Shown piece after piece: positions 54,246 to 62,988 of a stretch of 64,000 nucleotides of DNA. A model generated the notes under the pieces. The model ran no database searches and was not told the DNA's origin. It saw only the letters and a program-made list of their open reading frames with translations. Origin of the DNA: Burkholderia ambifaria (lineage in GTDB: Bacteria > Pseudomonadota > Gammaproteobacteria > Burkholderiales > Burkholderiaceae); the NCBI RefSeq assembly GCF_001443045.1, contig NZ_LKPJ01000014.1:161038-225037 (forward strand). The letters run 5' to 3'. The position numbers and the translations under genes are program-made. Positions within the stretch are counted from its first letter, which is position 1; each line of letters opens with the position of its first letter.

Positions 54246-55274
54246 ATGCTGTCGATACCTGAACAGATGACCGACCTCGAACGATTCCTCGCTGAAACAA
54301 CCGCCAGCGGCAAGATACCTGGCGTATCGCTTGCCGCTCTTCGCGCAGGGACGAGAAGCGTCGAACTCTACTCAGGGGTCCGCGGTGTACACGACCACGC
54401 GGCTGTCGATGCGGCGACCGTCTTCGAGGCTGCGTCTCTCACCAAACCGCTCGTTGCGTATATCGCGCTTCAGCTTGTCGAAGAAGGGCTTCTGGATCTG
54501 CAACAACCCCTATTCGAAATCTGCGGCGATTACGTACCCGGCGATTCGAACTCTCGCCGGATAGCGGCCTTTCATGTCCTGACACACACCAGCGGTCTTC
54601 CGAATATCGTCCGCGACAACGCTCCGCTTCGCACATACTTCATGCCCGGCGAGCGGTTCAGCTATGGCAGCAGTGCGTTTGCATGGCTTCAACGCGCGAT
54701 GGAAACCGTCAGCGCGCGCCCGCTCGAGATGCTGGCGCGAGCGCGCGTATTCGGGCCGTTGGGCATGCGTCATTCGAGCCTGGCGTGGCAAGAGCGCTTC
54801 GCGGTCAATCATGCGCAAGGCCACGAATGGGAAGGTCAGCCGGTGCCGAAGCGTCGCGTGCAGACAGCGCAGGCCTCGTGGTCGCTGCTGACGACGGCAT
54901 CCGATTACGTCGGCTTTGTTCAGCATGTACTGGCGCGCCGAGGCTTGACGGCAGCGAGCTACGATCAGTGGTTTGCACCTCGCGTCAATACTCGGCAAGG
55001 CGACGATGCCGAAGATCTCATCGGTCGAAACCCGCCCGATCCAAACGTTGCGTGGGGATTGGGCTGGGGGCTCGAACTGCTGCAGGGTTGCTTCTTTCAC
55101 TGGGGAAACAACGCGGGATTCCGGGCGCTTGTTCTCGCCAATCGGGCGACGCGGGATGCAGTCGTCTGGTTTGCCAATTCGGCCCGAGGCCTGAGACTGA
55201 TACATGCCGTCCTGCCGGCCACCGTTCCCGGCGAACACCCCGCGGTCGCATGGCTTCGGATCGGTAACTTGTGA
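54246..55274 (+). CDS. Serine hydrolase, class C beta-lactamase family (cytosolic form)
   Basis: A 342-residue beta-lactamase-fold protein with SxxK as SLTK, tyrosine motif in FSYGSSAFAWLQ and HWGNNAG in place of the KTG box. The N-terminus is soluble without a signal sequence, unlike the lipoprotein at 8616. Members with this outline are mainly esterases or D-aminopeptidases. ATG 54246 (MLSIPEQM) lies near GCGAGC only, so a start 8 codons later cannot be excluded. Codon use is less GC-biased than the neighbours. Confidence 0.82.
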   Translation: MLSIPEQMTDLERFLAETTASGKIPGVSLAALRAGTRSVELYSGVRGVHDHAAVDAATVFEAASLTKPLVAYIALQLVEEGLLDLQQPLFEICGDYVPGDSNSRRIAAFHVLTHTSGLPNIVRDNAPLRTYFMPGERFSYGSSAFAWLQRAMETVSARPLEMLARARVFGPLGMRHSSLAWQERFAVNHAQGHEWEGQPVPKRRVQTAQASWSLLTTASDYVGFVQHVLARRGLTAASYDQWFAPRVNTRQGDDAEDLIGRNPPDPNVAWGLGWGLELLQGCFFHWGNNAGFRALVLANRATRDAVVWFANSARGLRLIHAVLPATVPGEHPAVAWLRIGNL

Positions 55275-55407
55275 CTATGTCGTTAGCGGCATCGCGCAAT
55301 CGAAACCGGTAATCCACGTTGAAACGGTGGGCACACTGCAAGGTCGACCAAGTCGCTTCCGAGCGGCAACCTCTATTTCCACAGCAGTCGTCGGATCGTG
55401 GGTACTG

Positions 55408-56124
55408 TCAGCCGATCCGGTTGACCGGCAACGCGGTCTCGAACACCGTCTCGCGTTCGCGATGGACTCGATACGCGGCTGATCCCGCTCGCCAGGAAAA
55501 CACGCTTTCGACAGAAGTGTGCATGTACAGCACAGCCGCAAAATCATCGATTGCAATCGTCGGCGGGATGCTGCCGGCCTGTTGTGCGGCATGTAACGTC
55601 CGACGCCTCTTAGGATCGCTGCCGTAGTGAACGGCACAGCCGCCGGGCAGCAATCCCAGGCAGTCGAGCGGACGATGGGCTGCGCCCCAGAATGAATCTG
55701 TCAGCCCCGCGTCAAACCAGCACATTGCGCCGGCACTCATACCGGCGAGCAACACGCCACGCTCCCATGCCGTTCGCAAAACCGAATCGAGTCCCCACTC
55801 CCGCCATACGGCAAGTGCGGACTTGGTATTGCCGCCGCCAACGTAAATCACGTCCTGCTCGAGCAGCCTGATTGGAAAGTCGGAAACAAGCATCGACCTT
55901 GAGTCGGGTTGCCGAAAAAACGCAAGATGGGACGTTTCGCAGCCCAAATTGCCGTAGACCATGTGGAACTTCTCCAGATGGTCTGGCAAATCCCCGCTGG
56001 GCGTGGCCAGAAAACAGATACGCGGTCGCGCCTTGCCCGTGAGCGTAACGAGATGTTTGTCGATCGGCGACGACGTCTCTTCCATCATGAAACCGCCACC
56101 GCCTATCGCGAGAATACGTTGCAT
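55408..56124 (-). CDS. Peptidase E-like S51 family hydrolase
   Basis: A 238-residue class I glutamine-amidotransferase-fold peptidase of family S51 (alpha-aspartyl dipeptidase/cyanophycinase-like). Nucleophilic Ser is in GMSAGAMCWFD; His is in CAVHYGSDPKRR. The beginning QRILAIGGGGFMMEE and VIYVGGGNTKSAL are typical. ATG 56124 (MQRILAI) matches the family start; a longer frame runs into the inverted repeat at 56161. It is oriented toward and convergent with the serine hydrolase. Confidence 0.88.
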   Translation of the reverse strand: MQRILAIGGGGFMMEETSSPIDKHLVTLTGKARPRICFLATPSGDLPDHLEKFHMVYGNLGCETSHLAFFRQPDSRSMLVSDFPIRLLEQDVIYVGGGNTKSALAVWREWGLDSVLRTAWERGVLLAGMSAGAMCWFDAGLTDSFWGAAHRPLDCLGLLPGGCAVHYGSDPKRRRTLHAAQQAGSIPPTIAIDDFAAVLYMHTSVESVFSWRAGSAAYRVHRERETVFETALPVNRIG

Positions 56125-56160
56125 GAATGCACACCGGGTCGTTGATTGTCGCTTATCGCA

Positions 56161-56239
56161 TGCGGATTCAACCCGTCGATGCAACATACGTGAGGCGGCA
56201 TAGCCGCGAGGGGTGTTGCATCGACGGGTTGAATCCGCA
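56161..56239. repeat. 79-bp nested inverted repeat (MITE/REP-like)
   Basis: The 26-bp arms at 56161-56186 and 56214-56239 are perfect inverted copies. Inside the 27-nt centre a second stem GCGGC-ATA-GCCGC (56195-56207) forms a nested hairpin. Frames through it encode strings such as CCIDGLNP that I recall from spurious Burkholderia proteins, so it is probably a dispersed element. It lies between the carbonic anhydrase and peptidase E genes and could also act as a terminator. Confidence 0.7.
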
Positions 56240-56361
56240 ACCCTCTCCCGCCGTACGCGGCTGCGTTAGCACAACGACCGCTGTGAGGGAAAGCGACCGT
56301 CCGTGTTGTCAGGTGGCCGCCTCGTACTCCGCGATTTTGTTGAAGAGGGACGTCGACGTGC

Positions 56362-57108
56362 TCAGCCGAAGAATTCGACTGCGCCAGTCCGAAGGTTGTA
56401 CATCGCGCCAACGATCTTAATCTTTCCCGTGGTCTCGAGTTCGGCGAGCACGGGGCTATGCTGACGAATGCTGGCGATGGTCAACTCGACGTTCTTGCGC
56501 GACACGGCGTCCACGAAAGCATAGTTCATTGCAGAGCGATCACCATCGTAGATCGTTGCCTGCACGGCGGGTTTGATCTTGGCTAACAATCCGGTGAGAT
56601 TGCCTAGCTCGGCGTTGGCAATGGCTCCCTTGATCGCGCCACAGGCCGTGTGTCCCATCACGACGACTACCTTTGCGCCAGACAGTTTGCATGCGAACTC
56701 CATGCTGCCAAGGATGTCTTTGTTTTCGATATTCCCGGCGACACGGCAATTGAAGACATCGCCGATGCCCAGATCCATGATCACTTCTGCTGGCGCGCGC
56801 GAGTCGATACAACTAAGCAGCACTGCGGCGGGATACTGCCCGGCTGAGCTCGCCCTCTGCTCTCGCAAATAATTGCGAGCTTTCCTCTCGCCCCTCTGAA
56901 AGCGCGCGTTCCCCTGGTTCATGACCTTGATTATCTGTTCCGGTGTCATGCTGTCGCGCTGTGCCTTGGTCAATGCATCGGCGCGTGCGGGCTTCGTAAA
57001 GAGTGGTCCAGCGGCGAGCCCAACCACAGTGGCAGTGCCAGCAAGCTTGAGAAAATTCCGGCGACCTGAGCCTCTGTATTGCCTCGGATACTCGAAAGTG
57101 TCGCACAT
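56362..57108 (-). CDS. Tat-exported beta-carbonic anhydrase
   Basis: A 248-residue beta-class carbonic anhydrase interconverting CO2 and bicarbonate. Zinc ligands are in LLSCIDSR and MGHTACGAI. A twin-arginine signal GRRNFLKLAGTATVVGLAAGP at residues about 15-36 ending in ARADA sends it to the periplasm. GAGGAACAACGTC precedes the ATG at 57108 (MCDTFEYP); an upstream in-frame extension has no such site. Confidence 0.92.
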   Translation of the reverse strand: MCDTFEYPRQYRGSGRRNFLKLAGTATVVGLAAGPLFTKPARADALTKAQRDSMTPEQIIKVMNQGNARFQRGERKARNYLREQRASSAGQYPAAVLLSCIDSRAPAEVIMDLGIGDVFNCRVAGNIENKDILGSMEFACKLSGAKVVVVMGHTACGAIKGAIANAELGNLTGLLAKIKPAVQATIYDGDRSAMNYAFVDAVSRKNVELTIASIRQHSPVLAELETTGKIKIVGAMYNLRTGAVEFFG

Positions 57109-57549
57109 GACGTTGTTCCTCGTTTTTGCCAACTGGCGTCCATGGTTCCAGCATGTCCCGATCACCACGCTCGCGGGAGTTACTGGAGGTGGCCGATCGT
57201 CACCACAGCCCTGACGGGGTTTGATGACCTACTATGTCCGTCGCAAGGGATCGATTCAATATAGGCGATCGCTAGCCGCGTTCAAGTGAAGTGAAAGGAT
57301 TGGAGCCCGCTTTCTGCAGCGCATAGTCCCCCCCTCAAGCAACGTTCGTCGTCGCGAATCGAATGGCCGCTTGTTGTTGCGAAGCCGCTGTCTGAACGTC
57401 CAACTGACGCGACGGATGAGTGACCCTTCATGGCGAATACTGCCCAATTAGCCGTCAATTCATGAAGCAGTCGATCGAAGAACCTCCCCCGAAGAGGGCA
57501 CCGATCGCGGTCGAGTTCCGCGCTCGCAAAACCGGTCACCCACCAGGAC
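57109..57549. other. Intergenic stretch at island boundary
   Basis: About 440 bp with no supported gene. GC falls relative to the regions to the left, and short frames lack ribosome sites. It marks the passage from ordinary chromosomal genes to the disturbed region. Confidence 0.4.
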
Positions 57550-58387
57550 TCACGGGCGCAGCCCGAACACGCCGTGCCACAGAGCGCTGAAAAAGTCCAC
57601 GTGCACGTGTTCGTCACTCCTTCGCGCGTCGCTCTTTGGCGCCGGTGTCGCCCTCTTCTCGCATTGCGGCATCTGCTCATCACGCTGCCCGTCCCGCGAT
57701 GCGCTCGGCTGGCGCGACGCATGCAGCTCGACCACGCTGCCGGCAATGCGCTCGGCGAGTTGAACATCGCAATCACGGCCGAGCAGAACACCGAACACGA
57801 CGTCGCGGTTGTGCCCTTGTTCGGCGAAGCGCATCGCCCATGCCACGAACATGCACGTGTTCGTCACTCCTTCGCGCGTCGCTCTTTGGCGCCGGTGTCG
57901 CCCTCTTCTCGCATTGCGGCATCTGCTCATCACGCTGCCCGTCCCGCGATGCGCTCGGCTGGCGCGACGCATGCAGCTCGACCACGCTGCCGGCAATGCG
58001 CTCGGCGAGTTGAACATCGCAATCACGGCCGAGCAGAACACCGAACACGACGTCGCGGTTGTGCCCTTGTTCGGCGAAGCGCATCGCCCATGCCACGAAC
58101 CGCGCATATTCCGCTTCGCGCTCCGCCTTCAAGCGCTCCTCTTCTTCGCGAAGCCGTGCGTGACGGAGCATTTCCTCTGCGAAAACGGTGTCATAGACGC
58201 GGCGCAGCTCCGGGTCCGAGAGAATCGCGTATGCCTCCTTGATCTCCTGAAATCGCGCATGCGCGTCCGCTTCGCCCCCGACGTTGCGGTCGGGATGCGC
58301 TTTCATCGCCGCCTTTCGGTAGCTGCGCTTGATTTCCTCGTTGGTGGCGTTCTCGCACACACCGAGCAATTCATACATTGTCGTCAT
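57550..58387 (-). pseudogene. DnaJ-domain protein gene broken by a 250-bp tandem duplication
   Basis: The gene opens at 58387 with a J-domain ([37 protein letters not shown] motif present), then a charged helix (LREEEERLKAEREAEYARF) and a short C-terminal region. Bases 57602-57850 and 57852-58100 are identical copies 250 bp apart. Since 250 is not a multiple of three, the frame shifts at the copy boundary and stops at 57773. Removing one copy gives 588 nt, an intact 195-residue protein ending DFFSALWHGVFGLRP at 57550. Confidence 0.8.
57602..58100. repeat. Tandem duplication A, period 250 bp
   Basis: Copy 1 is 57602-57850 and copy 2 is 57852-58100, 249 identical bases each with one differing junction base (G at 57601, A at 57851). 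Complete identity means a very recent event or an assembly error. Confidence 0.92.
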
Positions 58388-58746
58388 TGTGCGTCGGGAT
58401 GAAAGTCGGATCGCGTTGATCGTAGCATGTCGCCGCCGCGCCAATCCGTCGGGTTGAGAATTCACCACGTTCTGAACACCCTGAGTGCAGGTCAGGATTC
58501 AATCGCGCATGCGCGTCCGCTTCGCCCCCGACGTTGCGGTCGGGATGCGCTTTCATCGCCGCCTTTCGGTAGCTGCGCTTGATTTCCTCGTTGGTGGCGT
58601 TCTCGCACACACCGAGCAATTCATACATTGTCGTCATTGTGCGTCGGGATGAAAGTCGGATCGCGTTGATCGTAGCATGTCGCCGCCGCGCCAATCCGTC
58701 GGGTTGAGAATTCACCACGTTCTGAACACCCTGAGTGCAGGTCAGG
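58251..58746. repeat. Tandem duplication B, period 250 bp
   Basis: Bases 58251-58496 recur exactly at 58501-58746, with the four unmatched bases ATTC between them. The copied segment covers the first 45 or so codons of the dnaJ-like gene and its upstream region, leaving a truncated second 5' end at 58501-58637. The period equals that of duplication A. Confidence 0.92.
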
Positions 58747-58892
58747 GGCGCTTTGGCAAATGACGAAATCTGAATCATTCTCATCGGAACGGCCGTTTGC
58801 CGACTGGAGCGGTCGCTCGAGTGTCCGAATGAGCATGCAGGCTAACGGCGCTTCATGCGCCGGCAAGCGTCCGCGCGCCGGCCCTGTTGCCG

Positions 58893-59150
58893 TCAGACCT
58901 CGGTCTGCCCCGCCATCTCGAGGGCATCGTCGACTTCAATGCCGAGGTAGCGCACTGTATTTTCCAGCTTGGTATGTCCGAGCAGTAGTTGCACCGTCCG
59001 AAGGTTCTTCGTTCTCCGGTAGATCAGCGAAGCCTTGGTGCGGCGCATGGTATGGGTGCCGTACGCCGTATCGTCGAGTCCGATCGATGCGATCCACCGA
59101 TGGACCACTCGGGCATATTGTCGTGTCGACAGATGCGGCGACGCATGCAT
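58893..59150 (-). pseudogene. Tyrosine recombinase remnant, C-terminal half
   Basis: The fragment reads MHASPHLSTRQYARVVHRWI through THTMRRTKASLIYRRTKNLRTVQLLLGHTKLENTVRYLGIEVDDALEMAGQTEV. Catalytic residues visible are Arg in MRRTKAS, His in LLGHTK and Tyr in VRYLGIE. In the roughly 200-residue integrases of Burkholderia and Ralstonia this is the second half; the N-terminal half is replaced by unrelated sequence up to 59312. Confidence 0.8.
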
Positions 59151-59757
59151 CCAGTGTGCCGTCTCACAGTGGAAGCAGTGGTCGCTACCCGACCCATTGC
59201 CGTCATTCCGAGCGCGGCGGAAGCAATGGCAACTTTCGAAAGTGAAGCGGTCGTCCATCGGGCAGGTGCAAGCGATGCAATAAAGACTGCCCTTGCATGG
59301 AAATTGCCGCACTCGGATGCTACGTGTCCAATACTTTCACCGATGACGGGGGAAGGAAGATTTGCGCAGTCGCCGGTTGTCGGTCAGACACGCTGTAGCC
59401 GACGTGAATACGACGACCGGGCTGCCACAATGCCAGACGCTATCTCGCGTCGTATTTACATAGTGCATCCCTGACTTGCTCCGGGTTTTCCTTGACCCGA
59501 TCCAGGGGGCGTCGTTACCTAAGGCCCGTGACGCTCGTGGGATTTTGTCGAGCCTTATCTCCGCCAAATCATGGACTTCCTTGACGACGCGCACCTGCTC
59601 GAATTAACTGAAACCGACGGGATCTCAGATCGGCAGCCCCGCCGCCGGGATCCAGAGGGGGTCTCGCAGGGTCGCGGCCCGGACGGGTTTCAGCTGTGCG
59701 AACTGACGAGTCGCATGTACGACATAAGCAATCGCCGAAGGAGTTTCAGGAGATGCC
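59151..59757. other. No gene recognised between integrase remnant and small Cys-rich protein
   Basis: About 600 bp of mixed composition. Open frames (for instance 59337-59594 on the minus strand) have no family resemblance or ribosome site. No repeat beyond short hairpins was seen. Confidence 0.4.
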
Positions 59758-59955
59758 ATGAAAGCGATTTGCCCGCTGCACGGGCCAACGACCATCATCG
59801 GGACGAACGCGTACGGATTTCCGGTTTATGCGTGCTGCTGCAAGGACGTGCCCTATGTAACGCCTCCGGACGCATGTACGCGGGCGCCGGCGCAACGCGG
59901 GCCTGACGCGCAGCACCAACCCCAAGAACCGAAGACGAAAAAAGAAGGACACTGA
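59758..59955 (+). CDS. Small cysteine-containing protein, unrecognised
   Basis: A 65-residue protein. The N-terminal half is compact (AICPLHGPTTIIGTNAYGFPVYACCCKD, five cysteines including CCC), the tail polar and charged (PQEPKTKKEGH). AGGAGATGCC precedes the ATG, an excellent ribosome site. A CxxH...CCxC-like arrangement might bind a metal, but no family was recognised. It lies in the disturbed region between integrase remnants. Confidence 0.6.
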   Translation: MKAICPLHGPTTIIGTNAYGFPVYACCCKDVPYVTPPDACTRAPAQRGPDAQHQPQEPKTKKEGH

Positions 59956-60390
59956 CGATCAAATCGCGCTGCCCGTGCGGACATTCAATCGGACGCTGCC
60001 CGGCTCGCACGTCGTCGGAGTCGGCGGCCTTCGTTTTGGGTGTGACGACCAGCGTAGTCAGCCGCCGGCCTGCCGACGGCGAAACGAAAGCAGGCACCGG
60101 GCTGCGAGCCCGATGTCGATTTTGCGATCTTTCAGTAATTTCGTTACTCGCGCAGGAAAACCGCTGTTTGTTACGGCACGCCCGATCGGATCCTGCAGTG
60201 CGGGCATCAGAGCCCGTGTGCTCTGGTTACAGGCCGCCTCTCCGTAGAGCGTCGAGGTGAACGATTACGCCTACCGTCGCTCAGTCGAACGTCCGGTTCT
60301 TGGCTGGCGCAGCCGATCGCGTGTCCTGAATGCTGCGGAGCGAACGGCCGCATGTGGCCGGCAAGCAACCGCTCGCCGGCCGCGATGCAA
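59956..60390. other. No gene recognised
   Basis: About 435 bp after the small protein; frames in it have no ribosome site or recognised content. Confidence 0.35.
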
Positions 60391-60751
60391 TCAAACCTCC
60401 GTCTGCTCTGCCATCTCAAGCGCATCGTCGACTTCGATGCCGAGATAGCGAACCGTGCTTTCCAGCTTCGTATGTCCGAGCAGCAACTGCACCGCGCATC
60501 TCGAATTGCACCGGCCGCTGGGTCTTCTGCTGCATGATGGTCGCTCTGGACGCCACGCGGCTTCCCTGGCGAACGTCTTGGACCAGCAACCGCGTAAGAT
60601 CACACGCTCGGAGCTTGCTATCAATCGCGAGATTGAACAGCGCGAGCTCACGAAGGTTCGATGCCATCTGAAGTCGCGTCCGGATCGACCAGATTTCTCG
60701 TAGCTTTAGCGGCGGCTTCTGCCCGGTGAGCTTGCCCTTGTTCCATGGCAC
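60391..60751 (-). pseudogene. Tyrosine recombinase remnant with internal deletion
   Basis: The start PWNKGKLTGQKPPLKLREIW at 60751 (GTG) matches the N-terminus of the same integrase family, reading through MQQKTQRPVQFE. At about 60495 the sequence jumps in a different frame to VQLLLGHTKLESTVRYLGIEVDDALEMAEQTEV. Roughly 80 codons, including the first catalytic Arg region, are missing, and the junction shifts the frame. It is a diverged sister of the remnant at 58893. Confidence 0.8.
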
Positions 60752-60937
60752 GCGGGCGTCAACGACGACATTCCTGGATTCAATGACAAGCTCCTTTCAA
60801 GCGAAGGGAGATTGAGTGGGCGCCTTTTCCGACGGGCGCTATCCTACCCATTGCGGTTCGTCGCTGATGCTTTCGGCAATGTCCGATGCGCAATCGGCAA
60901 ACGGCCGCTGCTGAGCGGTTCCAGGAATCCAGTCCGA

Positions 60938-61957
60938 TCAGGTTCGAGGTGCGGGCATCTCCGGCAGCGAAATCTCGATTCCGCGGCGGTGCAGTGTCGA
61001 GAGCACGTGATACACGCCCTTAAAGCACATCACGGGGAGTGCAGCGCGCCAGCTCCCCCGGAGATTTCCTGCCAGCAGATTGACGACGCCGTCTCGCATC
61101 CACAAGCGATTGGACGGTGCCATGAAGAGCGTACGCATGACAGGATCGTTCACTCGATAGATCAGCCAACTGATCCGATCCATTGCCTCTGACAGTTCCT
61201 TGTTGGCTGCTTGCGCAAGCTTCTTTCCTCGTGCCGGATCGTCGAGCCAAACGTGGGCGGCCTCGGCGCCGAGTTCTCCGCCAGTCATCGCCATCAGTAC
61301 GCCTGTCGAGAACATCGGATCAACAAATCCGTAGGCGTCGCCGATCATCAGAAAACCGTTCCCGTTGCCTTCGCGCGCGCGGTAGCTGTAATTGGCCGTG
61401 CTGTAGACGTCCGATACGCGCTGTGCGCCTTGAGCGCGAGCCGCGACGGTCGGGCTCGAAGCGATGCGCTCGGACAGCAAATCGGTCGCCGTTCCCTTGC
61501 GCTCCTTCCACGCCGATTGATTGCCGACAAAGCCAATGCTCATTGTGTCATCGGGCAGCGGGATCAGCCAAAACCAGCCATCCTCCGCAAGATGAATGCT
61601 GATGTAGCCCGCCAGTTCACCTTCCCGACGCGTTACGCCAGTGAAATGCGCATAAACGGCCGCCGTGTTGTTGTACTTGTTCGAGGTCTTGACCTTCATC
61701 CGAGACGCGAGAAACGTATCACGTGGCTTATGGACACCGATCTCTCGTACCTGATCCAGAACGCCGAGCCGCTCGAAAATGTCGAGGTTACGTGGCAGCA
61801 GGCTTTCGCCGATATGGAAGCGCGGATGCGCTTCCTTCTCCACGAGCACTACGTCGCGTCCATTCATCGCCAGGAAGGCCGCCGCAGTCGCACCAGCGGG
61901 CCCGCCGCCGATAATCAGCACGTCGGGTCGGCTCGAATCGCTTTTCGATGAGTTCAT
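60938..61957 (-). CDS. Flavin-dependent halogenase-like oxidoreductase, internally shortened
   Basis: A 339-residue protein: FAD motif VLIIGGGPAGATAAAFLAMNG, then EKEAHPRFHIGESLLPRNLDIFERLGV, the WxWxIP-type halogenase signature in GWFWLIPLP, and DAYGFVDPMFSTGV. Related proteins (CmlS/PltA-type halogenase-like FAD oxidoreductases) have about 430 residues; here GVHKP runs straight into RDTFLASRM, where I expect about 90 residues with the second nucleotide-binding region and the DASG before RDTFLA. The frame is kept. ATG 61957 follows GGAAGCAAG. It may be an inactive deletion form. Confidence 0.78.
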   Translation of the reverse strand: MNSSKSDSSRPDVLIIGGGPAGATAAAFLAMNGRDVVLVEKEAHPRFHIGESLLPRNLDIFERLGVLDQVREIGVHKPRDTFLASRMKVKTSNKYNNTAAVYAHFTGVTRREGELAGYISIHLAEDGWFWLIPLPDDTMSIGFVGNQSAWKERKGTATDLLSERIASSPTVAARAQGAQRVSDVYSTANYSYRAREGNGNGFLMIGDAYGFVDPMFSTGVLMAMTGGELGAEAAHVWLDDPARGKKLAQAANKELSEAMDRISWLIYRVNDPVMRTLFMAPSNRLWMRDGVVNLLAGNLRGSWRAALPVMCFKGVYHVLSTLHRRGIEISLPEMPAPRT

Positions 61958-62988
61958 TGCACTTGCTTCCAAAAAAGGGCGTATTCATGGACCAAAGCAA
62001 AAATGCTATGGCAGACGTTGGTCAGCTTTCCCCTCGGGCACCGTCCACGTAGCCTCAAAGCACTTGAGTGCAATTTCTGCGGGCCCATTCTTTCGACTCG
62101 GATCGACACTCTCATCTTTTCCGTCATTCAACGCAAGGCCGACAGAGCGACCGTCACCGAAAAAACGCCGAGCACGAGGGAAGCACTGCGAAGCAGATAT
62201 TTCGGCGTCGGAACTCCCTGGCGACCGGCGCCGAGCTACGCGCCCAGACCAACGCAAAGCAGTCCGATCGGAAACACTACGTAAGCGCTATTTCCTTCTG
62301 GGGTATGTGCCTCACCGTGCTCGCGCAGATCTTGCCCTGGCTTCCGGTCGTTGCGCGAGCTGGAAGCGCGAGTCAGACTGCTTCCCGTTGCGCTGATCAG
62401 GAACAGAAATTGCGGGCCGCTCGATAGTCTGCGCGTTCGTGCAATGGACGCGCGTGCAAGCAGAAGCAGAAGCAGAAGCAGAAGCAGACGTTCTAAATCG
62501 ACGCTCACTTTCCCTCGACGGCCAGGCTATAACCTGGCGCCCCTCCAGCACGGTTTGCAGCCGGTCTATGTCGTTCGAAAGATGACGGTCGATGAGGCGT
62601 AGCGTAGGCGTGGACATGGTCTTGGTGGTTGGGACAACGCATGTGACAACGATTGTCGACCATCAAAGCGCCGATGTCGAATGAGCGCAACTGGCCGCTG
62701 CCGCCGAAGCGGACGACGGAGTTACCTCCGTCGAATCAGCAGGTTCCACCGTACAACGGTCATTCGTTCCTGCGAGTCCCTTGGCGCGTCGATCAGCCTT
62801 TGCGGACGGCCGTAACTGCAGGGTATTGACGATGAATGCCCGCTTTCAATCGTCGAAAAACACTGTAAAGCCCAAAGGTCGGTATGGTGGGATTTGGCTT
62901 GACCACGTGCCGCCCCAAAAACGTGACTACGCACCGTGAAAGTGATACTTTACAGCGACCAATCCGCATATCACCGGGACAATTAGCC
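61958..62988. other. Long region without a recognised gene
   Basis: About 1.03 kb of falling GC content. Several short frames exist on both strands but none has ribosome site plus recognisable content. A hexanucleotide repeat lies at 62459-62488. Confidence 0.4.
62459..62488. repeat. Hexanucleotide repeat AGCAGA x5
   Basis: Five perfect units of AGCAGA stand in non-coding sequence. Such short tandem repeats are prone to slippage. Confidence 0.8.

Noticed and set aside
57574..58402. Plus-strand frames over the duplicated dnaJ region
   Set aside because: They only reflect the repeated sequence read on the wrong strand.
58501..58746. Second dnaJ 5' end as a separate gene
   Set aside because: It is an exact copy of 58251-58496 fused to unrelated sequence and lacks most of the protein.
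57602..58746. CRISPR or satellite array
   Set aside because: There are only two long direct copies at each place, with no short repeats or spacers.
62236..62508. Minus-strand frame with a poly-Leu run
   Set aside because: The Leu run is the hexanucleotide repeat translated; no other coding evidence.
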